Source: CAYZED01 sp964477445
GTDB taxonomy: Bacteria > Bacillota > Clostridia > Lutisporales > Lutisporaceae
Assembly: GCA_964477445.1 (NCBI GenBank)
Contig: CAYZED010000001.1
Span: 186,001 to 250,000, forward strand
DNA: 64,000 nucleotides
Direction of reading: 5' to 3'
Positions 51,331 to 58,776 of this stretch are shown piece by piece; the stretch's first letter is position 1, and every line of letters begins with the position of its first letter. The translations under genes were made by a program, and so were the position numbers. Below the pieces are notes generated by a model. It was not told the DNA's origin. It saw only the letters and a list, made by a program, of their open reading frames with translations, and did not search any database.

Positions 51331-52059
51331 ATGGAATTGAACCAGCTATGGGATACTTATGGGAGATATAAGGATCCCAAAATCAGAGAAGAACTGATTG
51401 TATACTATGTATATTTAGTTAAATTTGTGGCTGGCAGACTCTTTTCGAGTTATGGCAGTCATGTTGAATTTGATGATTTGGCTAGTTATGGTATATTTGG
51501 GCTTATTGATGCGATAGATAAATTTGATAATAATAGAGGAGTCAAATTTGAAACCTATGCACAACTTAGGATAAGAGGTGCAATAATTGACTATCTAAGA
51601 GAAATAGATTGGTTACCTAGATCAGTAAGACAAAAAGCTAAAGAACTAGAGCGAGCTTATACAGAACTAGAAAATGAACTTGGGAGATCTGTCACGGATA
51701 AGGAAATTTCCGAAAAACTAGGGGTAACGTTAGAAGAATTTCATAAAAAAATATCGACGGTATCTACATATGCATTAGTTTCACTCGATGATTTGCTTGA
51801 TCAAAAAAGAGAAATTGCAGATGACGAAGGAGATTTAGCAGCACCTGAACTTATGGAAGGTGAAGAGCTTAAAGATGCCTTAATAGAGAATATAAGTACT
51901 CTTCCGGAGAAGGAAAAAAGGATAATTGAATTATATTATTTTGAGGAATTAACTTATAAGGAAATCGGAAAGATTCTTGGGGTGTCAGAATCTAGAGTTT
52001 CACAATTGCACACAAAATCAATAATTAGGTTAAAAGCTAAGTTGAAGGAAACTTTTTAG
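51331..52059 (+). CDS. sigD: RNA polymerase sigma-28 factor, FliA/SigD/WhiG family
   Basis: 242 residues. Region 2 (LWDTYGRYKDPKIREELIVY; DDLASYGIFGLIDAIDKFDN; FETYAQLRIRGAIIDYLRE), region 3 and region 4 (LPEKEKRIIELYYFEELTYK, EIGKILGVSESRVSQLHTKS) are complete. Directs transcription of late flagellar and chemotaxis genes. Position at the end of the fla/che block matches sigD of Bacillus. I see no anti-sigma FlgM gene in the window. Confidence 0.95.
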   Translation: MELNQLWDTYGRYKDPKIREELIVYYVYLVKFVAGRLFSSYGSHVEFDDLASYGIFGLIDAIDKFDNNRGVKFETYAQLRIRGAIIDYLREIDWLPRSVRQKAKELERAYTELENELGRSVTDKEISEKLGVTLEEFHKKISTVSTYALVSLDDLLDQKREIADDEGDLAAPELMEGEELKDALIENISTLPEKEKRIIELYYFEELTYKEIGKILGVSESRVSQLHTKSIIRLKAKLKETF

Positions 52060-52105
52060 ATAAGCACGAATTCGAAATATTTTGGCATGAGTGGGGGACT
52101 TTTTA

Positions 52106-53878
52106 ATGGAAATTATTCTTGAGGGTAGTAATTATGAAAATCTAATAATTGAAGCTACAGAGAAACTAAATACATCTAAGGAAAGAATCAAAGTGGAAAT
52201 ATTAGAGAATAAAAAGAATATGTTCGGTACTAATATTAAAATCAAGGCCACTGTCATAGAAATTAATGAGGAATGCAATCCTGAAGACACTAAATACCAA
52301 GGTATTAGTGTAATTGAATTTGACTATAAAGAAGATGGTGTTTATATTAGGTTTGGATGCATGGTTACTACTAATGAAATTAAAGAACAAATGTTAAATC
52401 GAGGCATCGAAAACTTTGATCCATATACTATAAATAAAGAAGTTGGTGCAGGCAATTTTGAAAAATGGATAAAAATAGCAGAATCACAATCAATGAAGGC
52501 TGTTGATTGTGTTATTAGCTTGAAAATATCGAAGGACTTAATGAAAGTTATTATAAATATTACTCCACCATTTAATTCAGCAGATATTACTGAATCGGAA
52601 ATAATAAAATATTTATCAGATAGAAACATAAGTTATGGTATAAATCGTGAAAATATTAGCGAATTAGCTTATGATCGGAAATATAATCAGGATATTATTA
52701 TTGCTGTTGGTATGCCGCCCCAAAATGGAACTGATGGTAAGATAGAATACTATTTTGATACCAATACCGAAAAAAGTTTCCAAGTTGATGAACAGGGTAA
52801 TGTTAACTTTAAGGAACTGTCACTCATAAAAAATGTAAATAAAGGTGATAAGCTTGCAAGTCTAATTCCAGGGAATATAGGTATTGACGGGATTAATGTA
52901 TTGGGTATGAAAGTTCCTGCTATAGAAGGGCGAAAAATTGCTTTGCCGAGAGGGAAAAATGTAGATATTGATGAAACTGGATTTTCGATTATTGCTGGTA
53001 AACCAGGAGAAGTTAAAGTTATAGATGGAAGAATAAATGTGTTTTCTGTATATGAAGTTAAAGCTGATGTTGATCCCTCAACAGGTAACATTAGGTTTAA
53101 CGGCAAAGTTGTGGTCAGCGGAAATGTTCTCTCTGGTTTTGAGATTGAAGCTGAAGGAGACGTTGAAATATATGGAGTTGTGGAAGGTGCCAAGATTACT
53201 TCTGGCGGAAACGTTGTTCTTCATAGAGGTGTTTTAGGTGCTGGAGTCGCAGAAATTATTTGCAAGGGCGATTTAATTGCAAAATTCATTGAAAATAGCA
53301 AGGCCAGTGTACAAGGGAATATAACTAGCGATGCAATAATGCAAAGTCACGTTTTAGCTGGGAAAAAAGTTGAAGTTACAGGAAAAAAAGGTCTTATAGT
53401 TGGAGGAAGTGTTAGAGCCGGAGAAGAAGTAAGGGCAAAGATTATTGGGTCTAGTATGGCTACAGTCACTGAAGTTGAAGTTGGACTCAATCCTGACTTA
53501 AGAAAAAAGTATGATGAAAATAAGATTGAATTGAAAGTCACTGCTGAAAATATGGAAAAAGCTAAGCAGGCAGTAGATATTTTAACAAAAATAGCCAAAG
53601 CAGGAGAGCTTCCAGAAGACAAAAAACAGATGATGTCAAAATCTGTCCAATTAAAACTCCAAAGCGCCCAAAAGATTGAACACTTAAAAAAAGAACAACA
53701 GGAACTTGAACAAATTTTTGAGGACGTGAATAAGGGCAAAATTAAAGTAGTTGATACGATTTTCCCTGGGTGTAGAATAGCCATTGGAAGCAGTATGATG
53801 TATATTAAAGATCCAATCAAGTTTTGTACTTTTTATAGAGCTAATGCTGAAATCAAGCTAGGAGTATATGAAGGGTAG
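52106..53878 (+). CDS. FapA-family (DUF342) protein with Jag-like N-terminus
   Basis: 590 residues. N-terminus (EGSNYENLIIEATEKLNTSK, NMFGTNIKIKATV) resembles the Jag-N/KhpB N-terminal domain. The middle (about 250-460) is a FapA beta-helix: GKPGEVKVIDGRINV, VVVSGNVLSGFEIEAEGDVE, GKKGLIVGGSVRAGEEV. The C-terminal 120 residues form a coiled coil then a short beta tail (IFPGCRIAIGSSMMYIKDPI). Polymer-forming FapA-like genes next to sigD are common in Clostridia; role unknown. ATG at 52106 is preferred to GTG at 52091 because GTGGGGGA precedes it. Confidence 0.85.
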   Translation: MEIILEGSNYENLIIEATEKLNTSKERIKVEILENKKNMFGTNIKIKATVIEINEECNPEDTKYQGISVIEFDYKEDGVYIRFGCMVTTNEIKEQMLNRGIENFDPYTINKEVGAGNFEKWIKIAESQSMKAVDCVISLKISKDLMKVIINITPPFNSADITESEIIKYLSDRNISYGINRENISELAYDRKYNQDIIIAVGMPPQNGTDGKIEYYFDTNTEKSFQVDEQGNVNFKELSLIKNVNKGDKLASLIPGNIGIDGINVLGMKVPAIEGRKIALPRGKNVDIDETGFSIIAGKPGEVKVIDGRINVFSVYEVKADVDPSTGNIRFNGKVVVSGNVLSGFEIEAEGDVEIYGVVEGAKITSGGNVVLHRGVLGAGVAEIICKGDLIAKFIENSKASVQGNITSDAIMQSHVLAGKKVEVTGKKGLIVGGSVRAGEEVRAKIIGSSMATVTEVEVGLNPDLRKKYDENKIELKVTAENMEKAKQAVDILTKIAKAGELPEDKKQMMSKSVQLKLQSAQKIEHLKKEQQELEQIFEDVNKGKIKVVDTIFPGCRIAIGSSMMYIKDPIKFCTFYRANAEIKLGVYEG

Positions 53879-53885
53879 TGAAAAT

Positions 53886-54239
53886 ATGTCGGTTAGACCA
53901 GTTGATATGCAAATTATTATTCCAAAAGCTTCAGAAGTACAAAAAGCAAAAATGATGGAGCTTTTAGTACCTGTAAATAATGAACTAGTTGATATGAATA
54001 AAGATAAAAAGGAATTAGAGCGAAAAGTAAATCAGGTAAATAGAAAAGAGAAACCCGAGGAAATTCGAATTAACGAAGAACGCGAAAGAGAGCGAAAGCG
54101 AGAAGAAGCCCAGAAAGAGCGAGAAAGTAGACGCGAAAAATTATTAGAAGAGCGAAAAAAAGAATCAGATGAAAATCAGAAATCGAAAAAATCTTTTGAT
54201 TCAAAGAAACAACCAAATAAAATAGATATAAGAGTCTGA
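53886..54239 (+). CDS. Charged coiled-coil protein of unknown function
   Basis: 117 residues. Residues 1-30 (MSVRPVDMQIIIPKASEVQK) are ordinary, the remainder is extremely rich in Glu, Arg and Lys (ERERERKREEAQKERESRRE) and should form a single long helix or coiled coil. The N-terminal VRPVDMQxxIPKxxEV motif recurs in unnamed proteins next to FapA-family genes in Clostridia as far as I recall. ATG at 53886 just after the FapA-family stop; SwrB-like gene follows 8 bases later. Confidence 0.6.
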   Translation: MSVRPVDMQIIIPKASEVQKAKMMELLVPVNNELVDMNKDKKELERKVNQVNRKEKPEEIRINEERERERKREEAQKERESRREKLLEERKKESDENQKSKKSFDSKKQPNKIDIRV

Positions 54240-54247
54240 GGTGAAAG

Positions 54248-54784
54248 ATGACACTATTTTTAAACTATGGCTTCATGGCAATAGGCATTGCGATTGTAAT
54301 TATTGCATTAACTCTGATATTGTTAGATAAGCTAAAGGGTGAAGATTTATATTTTAGTATTGACATGAAAGAGCAGGAAATAAAAAAAATTCTTGAAGAT
54401 GCCGAGGAACTTGTTGATGAACTAAAATATACTTCAGAATTAGTTATTAGCGATATGGAAAAGAAATATGGGGACATTAAGATAAGTTGTGAAAAGCTAT
54501 CATCTGAAGCCAGAAAACAATTTGAAGCATCTAAGCATCCTGTTATGCCTATTGAAAAGCCAAATATTGTTTATTCTGATCAGAATCTTAAACAAATTAC
54601 CCAAAAGAAAATATCAAAATTAGTTAATGAAGAAGATTCGGGTGAAAAAAAGAAGTTAAGCACCAGACAATTAGCAGTGCTAGAGATGGCCGCTAGAGGC
54701 ATGGAAGTTACTGAAATTGCGAGGGAAATGAATATGGGGCAAGGTGAAGTGTCTCTAATTTTGGCTCTCAGAAATGAGGAGTAA
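54248..54784 (+). CDS. DUF6115 / SwrB-like membrane protein
   Basis: 178 residues. One N-terminal membrane helix (MAIGIAIVIIALTLILLDKL), a coiled coil (EQEIKKILEDAEELVDELKY), and a C-terminal helix-turn-helix-like segment (LSTRQLAVLEMAARGMEVTE, IAREMNMGQGEVSLILALRN). This is the architecture and location of B. subtilis SwrB (YlxL), which sits after sigD and promotes flagellar basal body maturation. Sequence similarity is confined to the architecture, so the name is by analogy. Overlap-level spacing with neighbours suggests the same operon. Confidence 0.7.
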   Translation: MTLFLNYGFMAIGIAIVIIALTLILLDKLKGEDLYFSIDMKEQEIKKILEDAEELVDELKYTSELVISDMEKKYGDIKISCEKLSSEARKQFEASKHPVMPIEKPNIVYSDQNLKQITQKKISKLVNEEDSGEKKKLSTRQLAVLEMAARGMEVTEIAREMNMGQGEVSLILALRNEE

Positions 54785-54787
54785 CTG

Positions 54788-55333
54788 ATGGCAAAATATA
54801 ATCTAAAAAATATTATGTTAGGAATCGGTATTGGAGTTATAGTAACAGCCACTTTCAATATTAATTCACTTAATAAACCCATTAGTTTGAAAGACCTTGA
54901 AAAGCAAGCGTTGATTAATTATGACAAAATCCTGGTAGCAAAGGATTATGTTGAGACACATAATCTCAATACAAAAAAACCAACTCAAACACCTAAACCC
55001 AGCCTAAAACCTTCAGAAAATGTTTCCCCGACACCAACGCTTACACCTACACTATCACCTACTTCCACTCCCACAATAAAGCCTACCGCTACGCCAACAA
55101 TAAAACCTTCACCAACTTCTGATACGAGAGTTTTTGCAGCTTTTAAAGTGGATAACTATAGCACTTCAGAAACGGTAGCAAATTGGCTTAGTAATGCAGG
55201 TGTTGTAAATAAAGCAGAGTTTTTAAGTGAATTGAATAGAAGAAGTCTTACCACAAAAATCAAGAATGGCTCCTATAAAATCTATAAAGGCGAAAGTATT
55301 AAATCGATCATTTATACTCTTACTGGAAAATAA
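54788..55333 (+). CDS. Membrane protein with MltG-like LysM-type C-terminal domain
   Basis: 181 residues. Transmembrane anchor at about 8-26 (NIMLGIGIGVIVTATFNINS), a Pro/Thr/Ser-rich linker (about 60-110, TPTLTPTLSPTSTPTIKPTA), then VFAAFKVDNYSTSETVANWL, SNAGVVNKAEFLSELNRRSL and KNGSYKIYKGESIKSIIYTL, which look like the N-terminal substrate-binding unit of endolytic transglycosylase MltG/YceG without the catalytic domain. Probably a cell-wall-facing adaptor. Last gene of the motility locus, 3 bases after the SwrB-like gene. Confidence 0.7.
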   Translation: MAKYNLKNIMLGIGIGVIVTATFNINSLNKPISLKDLEKQALINYDKILVAKDYVETHNLNTKKPTQTPKPSLKPSENVSPTPTLTPTLSPTSTPTIKPTATPTIKPSPTSDTRVFAAFKVDNYSTSETVANWLSNAGVVNKAEFLSELNRRSLTTKIKNGSYKIYKGESIKSIIYTLTGK

Positions 55334-55387
55334 AATAGGTAAAATTGTAAGTTTTTCACAGTACAAGAAAGTATGCTTTTTTTGAAG

Positions 55388-55432
55388 CCGCTTAAATTCT
55401 TTGAAGCTCATATACCGCTTAAGTTCTTTGAA
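55388..55432. repeat. 18-bp direct repeat, two copies
   Basis: CCGCTTAAATTCTTTGAA (55388-55405) and CCGCTTAAGTTCTTTGAA (55415-55432) differ in one base. It sits just upstream of the rpsB promoter in a 240-base non-coding stretch that otherwise contains the promoter and the leader hairpin. Confidence 0.6.
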
Positions 55433-55440
55433 CCTTTTTG

Positions 55441-55469
55441 TTGTCAGTTAAGAATTTGTATGATATACT
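55441..55469 (+). promoter_or_regulatory. Strong sigma-A promoter of rpsB
   Basis: TTGTCA (55441-55446), 17-base spacer, TATACT (55464-55469) with TGA before it (extended -10). One of the best promoters in the window; it separates the ribosomal gene group from the motility locus. Confidence 0.8.
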
Positions 55470-55492
55470 ACTTACGGTACAAAAATAACACA

Positions 55493-55548
55493 CATGATAG
55501 GATACGCGGAATGGTGCCGAGAGGCTTTTCGCGCAAGTGAATATCATG
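55493..55548 (+). promoter_or_regulatory. Structured leader in front of rpsB
   Basis: An outer helix CATGATA / TATCATG encloses an inner hairpin (GCGGAA with TTTCGC, GCC-GAGA-GGC at its tip). It ends 26 bases before the rpsB ATG. Ribosomal S2 genes of many bacteria carry autoregulatory leaders, so this is a candidate S2-binding element; the structure is read by eye and the link to S2 is inferred. Confidence 0.55.
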
Positions 55549-55574
55549 GAGGAAAAAACCAAGGAGGAAGAAAA

Positions 55575-56273
55575 ATGTCAGTAATCTCAATGAAACAACT
55601 ACTCGAAGCAGGTGTACATTTTGGACACCAAACTAGAAGATGGAACCCAAAAATGGCGGAATTCATCTTCACAGAAAGAAATGGTATCTATATCATCGAT
55701 CTCCAGAAAACTGTGAAAAAAGTTGAAGAAGCTTATAATTTCATTAAAGAAATTGCAGCTGAGGGGAAAGATGTACTCTTCGTAGGAACGAAGAAACAGG
55801 CTCAAGAATCTATTGAATCTGAAGCTAAAAGATCCGGTATGTTCTATGTAAATCAGAGATGGCTTGGCGGAATGCTCACGAATTTCAAAACTATTAAAAA
55901 GAGAATTGAAAGACTTAATGAGCTCGAAACAATGGAATCAGATGGAACATTTGATGTACTTCCTAAAAAAGAAGTAATAAAACTTAAACTTGAAATGGAT
56001 AAACTAGAAAAAAACCTTGGCGGAATTAAAGAAATGGTTAACCTTCCAGGAGCGATTTTCATTGTGGACCCAAGAAAAGAAAAAATTGCTATCCAAGAAG
56101 CGCATATACTCGGAATTCCAGTTGTAGCTATTGTTGATACTAACTGTGACCCAGAAGAAGTTGACTTCCCAATTCCAGGTAATGATGATGCTATTAGAGC
56201 AGTTAAACTCCTTACAGCAAAAATTGCTGATGCTATTATTGAAGCAAGACAAGGCGAACAACTTGCTGAGTAA
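55575..56273 (+). CDS. rpsB: 30S ribosomal protein S2
   Basis: 232 residues. MSVISMKQLLEAGVHFGHQT then RRWNPKMAEFIFTERNGIYI and VVAIVDTNCDPEEVDFPIPG are diagnostic. ATG at 55575 follows AAGGAGG. An open frame extends upstream through the leader but is not the S2 N-terminus. First gene of the rpsB-tsf-pyrH-frr group. Confidence 0.98.
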   Translation: MSVISMKQLLEAGVHFGHQTRRWNPKMAEFIFTERNGIYIIDLQKTVKKVEEAYNFIKEIAAEGKDVLFVGTKKQAQESIESEAKRSGMFYVNQRWLGGMLTNFKTIKKRIERLNELETMESDGTFDVLPKKEVIKLKLEMDKLEKNLGGIKEMVNLPGAIFIVDPRKEKIAIQEAHILGIPVVAIVDTNCDPEEVDFPIPGNDDAIRAVKLLTAKIADAIIEARQGEQLAE

Positions 56274-56312
56274 TTAAGATTAAGTGTACTGATTCGTTCG
56301 AATTAGTAATTG

Positions 56313-56350
56313 ATGGTAAGGATAATTCGTTTAGTGATTATTCTTACCAT
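56313..56350 (+). terminator. Hairpin between rpsB and tsf
   Basis: ATGGTAAGGATAAT pairs with ATTATTCTTACCAT (one wobble), followed by TTATATTT. A partial terminator here would make rpsB more abundant than tsf. Confidence 0.6.
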
Positions 56351-56398
56351 TTATATTTGAAGTAATATATAAATAATTTATAAATGGAGGTAATGAAA

Positions 56399-57052
56399 AT
56401 GAGCGTAGATGCAGGAAGTGTAAAAGAACTAAGAGAAAAATCCGGAGCCGGAATGATGGATTGTAAAAAAGCTCTAGTTGAAGCTAATGGTGATATGGAG
56501 AGAGCAGCTGATATTCTTAGAGAAAAAGGCTTAGCCGCAGCAGCAAAAAAAGCAGGAAGAATTGCTAGCGAAGGTATCGTTGATTCTTATATTCACATGG
56601 GCGGGAAAGTTGGAGTTTTAATCGAAATCAATGCAGAAACTGATTTCGTTGCTAAAAATGAAGATTTTAAGAGATTTGTTAAAGATATGGCTATGCAGGT
56701 TGCAGCTAATCCTTCAACTCTTTGTATTTCTAAAGATCAGGTTGATCCAGCTATGATCGAAAAAGAAAAAGAAATCTTAAGAGCTCAGGCTCTTAATGAA
56801 GGAAAACCTGAGAAAATAGTTGATAAAATGGTAGAAGGTAGAATTGAAAAATACTACAAAGAAGTATGTTTGCTCGAACAACCTTTCATTAAAGATACAG
56901 ATATGACTGTTAAAGATGTACTTAGCACCATGGTCGCAAAAATTGGTGAAAACATTTCTATCAGAAGATTTACAAGATATGAAATGGGTGAAGGACTACA
57001 GAAAAAAGAAGATAACTTCGTTGAAGAAGTTATGGCACAGATAAAGTGCTAA
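56399..57052 (+). CDS. tsf: Elongation factor Ts
   Basis: 217 residues. N-terminal VKELREKSGAGMMDCKKALV, core IEINAETDFVAKNEDFKRFV and the KEVCLLEQPFIKD segment. Guanine exchange factor for EF-Tu. Three in-frame ATG codons (56384, 56393, 56399); 56399 has the right distance from GGAGG and fits the family. A terminator follows. Confidence 0.97.
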   Translation: MSVDAGSVKELREKSGAGMMDCKKALVEANGDMERAADILREKGLAAAAKKAGRIASEGIVDSYIHMGGKVGVLIEINAETDFVAKNEDFKRFVKDMAMQVAANPSTLCISKDQVDPAMIEKEKEILRAQALNEGKPEKIVDKMVEGRIEKYYKEVCLLEQPFIKDTDMTVKDVLSTMVAKIGENISIRRFTRYEMGEGLQKKEDNFVEEVMAQIKC

Positions 57053-57068
57053 AATAATCTATAAAGTA

Positions 57069-57095
57069 AGGAGCACTTCGGTGTTCCTTTTTTTC
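57069..57095 (+). terminator. Intrinsic terminator after tsf
   Basis: AGGAGCAC-TTCG-GTGTTCCT (one G-T wobble) with a UUCG-type loop, followed by seven T. Confidence 0.9.
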
Positions 57096-57161
57096 TGAAT
57101 AGAATACTATAGCAGTAAATTATCTTTTGTAGTAAAATTAATATGGCGTTAATAATATGGT

Positions 57162-57214
57162 TTTACAATATGGCATTTACAATATGGTAATTATAATAGG
57201 ACATTTACAATATG
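57162..57214. repeat. TTTACAATATG repeats ahead of pyrH
   Basis: Three copies of TTTACAATATG (57162, 57176, 57204), the first two 14 bases apart, with more ATATGG words upstream (57141, 57155). They fill the non-coding stretch between the tsf terminator and pyrH. A weak promoter (TTGTAG, 18 bases, AATAAT) may lie just before. No known binding site is recognised. Confidence 0.55.
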
Positions 57215-57250
57215 CCTTTTTGATTTTAAAAATATTTTTTGGAGGTAACT

Positions 57251-57970
57251 ATGGGGGACATAAAGTATAAACGCGTTTTGCTCAAGATAAGCGGTGAAGC
57301 TTTGGCTGGTGAAAAAACGACTGGTTTAGATGAAGATACGATTTGTGAAGTAGCTGGTAGAGTGAAAGAATTAACAGAATTAGGTGTTGAGGTTGCTATT
57401 GTTATTGGCGGTGGAAACTTCTGGAGAGGCCGAGCTAATGAAAAAATGGATAGAACTACAGCAGATTACATGGGTATGTTAGCTACAGTAATAAATTCAT
57501 TAGCAGTACAGGATGCTCTTGAACAGTTAGGAGTGGCTACTAGAGTTCAAACTGCCATAGAAATGAGACAAATAGCAGAGCCGTATATCAGAAGAAAAGC
57601 TGTTAGACATCTTGAAAAAGGTCGTGTTGTTATATTTGGGGCAGGTACTGGGAATCCGTTTTTCTCCACAGACACCACAGCAGCACTAAGAGCCGCCGAG
57701 ATCGAAGCAGAAGTTATTTTACTCGCAAAAAAAGTTGACGGTGTATATGATTCCGACCCTGTAAAAAATAAGGATGCTAAAAAATTTACTGAGTTATCTT
57801 ATAAAGACGTTATTACCATGAAACTTGGAGTTATGGATTCTACGGCAGCTTCACTTTGCATGGATAATAACATTCCAATCTTGGTATTTGATTTAAAAAA
57901 CTCAGAAAACATTATCAGAGCTGTCAAAGGTGAGAATATTGGCACTATAGTGAAGGAGGAAAGCAAATGA
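57251..57970 (+). CDS. pyrH: Uridylate kinase
   Basis: 239 residues. UMP kinase making UDP. N-terminal YKRVLLKISGEALAG, glycine loop VIGGGNFWRGRANE, YMGMLATVINSLAVQDALEQ and GTGNPFFSTDTTAALRA. ATG at 57251 is chosen after TTGGAGG. Overlaps frr by 4 bases. Confidence 0.98.
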   Translation: MGDIKYKRVLLKISGEALAGEKTTGLDEDTICEVAGRVKELTELGVEVAIVIGGGNFWRGRANEKMDRTTADYMGMLATVINSLAVQDALEQLGVATRVQTAIEMRQIAEPYIRRKAVRHLEKGRVVIFGAGTGNPFFSTDTTAALRAAEIEAEVILLAKKVDGVYDSDPVKNKDAKKFTELSYKDVITMKLGVMDSTAASLCMDNNIPILVFDLKNSENIIRAVKGENIGTIVKEESK

Positions 57971-58524
57971 TAAAAGACATCGAAAAAAGCATGCAAGAAA
58001 AAATGGAAAAAACTATCCACGTACTTAAAAATGAACTGGCCTCGATTAGGGCTGGTAGAGCTAATCCTACACTTTTGGATAGAATCCAGGTAGAATATTA
58101 TGGATCAATGATGCCTCTTAACCAATTAGGGAATGTTTCTGCTCCTGAACCTAGGATTTTAATGATTAGCCCTTGGGATGTTAAATCTATTCCACTTATT
58201 GAAAAAGCTATTCAGAAATCTGATCTTGGTATGAATCCTACAAGTGATGGAAAGGTCATTAGACTTATTGTACCTCAACTAACTGAGGAGCGAAGAAAAG
58301 ATTTAGTTAAAAAATTAAAAAAAGATGGCGAAGAATCAAAGGTCGCAGTTAGAAACATTAGAAGAGATGCTAATGATCATTTGAAAAAATTGAAGAAAGA
58401 CAATGATATTACTGAAGATGAATTAAAAAAATCAGAAGAAGACACTCAAAAAACTACTGATAAATATATTAAAGAAGTTGATAAATTAGTTGATATTAAA
58501 GAAAAAGAAATCCTTGAGGTGTAA
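57967..58524 (+). CDS. frr: Ribosome recycling factor
   Basis: 185 residues, standard. MQEKMEKTIHVLKNELASIR then AGRANPTLLDRIQVEYYGSM, and LTEERRKDLVKKLKKDGEES. Splits post-termination ribosomes together with EF-G. Start overlaps the end of pyrH (ATGA). Confidence 0.98.
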   Translation: MIKDIEKSMQEKMEKTIHVLKNELASIRAGRANPTLLDRIQVEYYGSMMPLNQLGNVSAPEPRILMISPWDVKSIPLIEKAIQKSDLGMNPTSDGKVIRLIVPQLTEERRKDLVKKLKKDGEESKVAVRNIRRDANDHLKKLKKDNDITEDELKKSEEDTQKTTDKYIKEVDKLVDIKEKEILEV

Positions 58525-58527
58525 TTA

Positions 58528-58722
58528 ATGAATCGGATGTCGCTAGTAGGATTTCCAAAGTCTGTTGCATTAACGCGCCTCGAAGGGCTAAAAGTAGTTA
58601 TTAAAGAAACTGAAACGCCCATGAAATTCCAATTGGAAAAAAGAGTACACGCAGAAGAGTTTATAGTAAGAGAAAAAGTTTACGGTCAATTCATTGAATT
58701 GACCGTAAGTAAGTTTCTCTGA
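58528..58722 (+). CDS. Small protein of unknown function between frr and uppS
   Basis: 64 residues: GFPKSVALTRLEGLKVVIKE in the first half, EKRVHAEEFIVREKVYGQFI then ELTVSKFL at the end. Beginning 3 bases after frr with no separate promoter. The pattern (alpha helix then beta strands) resembles unnamed 60-65-residue proteins that I recall in this same place in other Clostridia. No function known. The last 14 codons lie in a perfect hairpin (58681-58707), and the stop falls at the boundary of a 25-bp duplication. Confidence 0.6.
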   Translation: MNRMSLVGFPKSVALTRLEGLKVVIKETETPMKFQLEKRVHAEEFIVREKVYGQFIELTVSKFL

Positions 58723-58745
58723 ATTGACCGTAAGTAAGTTTCTCT
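58681..58745. repeat. 12-bp inverted repeat plus 25-bp tandem duplication
   Basis: TACGGTCAATTC and GAATTGACCGTA (58681-58692, 58696-58707) are perfect inverted arms around ATT. The second arm starts a 25-bp unit (GAATTGACCGTAAGTAAG plus TTTCTCT) present twice without change (58696-58720, 58721-58745), so three copies of the arm word exist. The stop codon of the small gene is at the junction. No T-run follows, so it is not a standard terminator. Confidence 0.9.
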
Positions 58746-58776
58746 GAAAAAGCAAAGTATTTAGGAGGTTCTTTTA

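Noticed and set aside
55388..55432. Possible CRISPR or iteron array
   Set aside because: Only two copies of 18 bases with a 9-base spacer, no third copy and no cas genes.
55493..55560. tRNA-like fold before rpsB (GGTGCCGAGAGGC resembles tRNA-Leu/Ser arms)
   Set aside because: There is no acceptor stem, anticodon arm or T-loop with TTC; it is better read as a leader hairpin.
55494..55574. N-terminal extension of S2 starting at ATG 55494
   Set aside because: The extension is inside the structured leader, does not match S2 proteins, and a strong ribosome site sits before ATG 55575.
58681..58707. Hairpin after frr as an intrinsic terminator
   Set aside because: It lies inside a reading frame and no T-run follows either copy.
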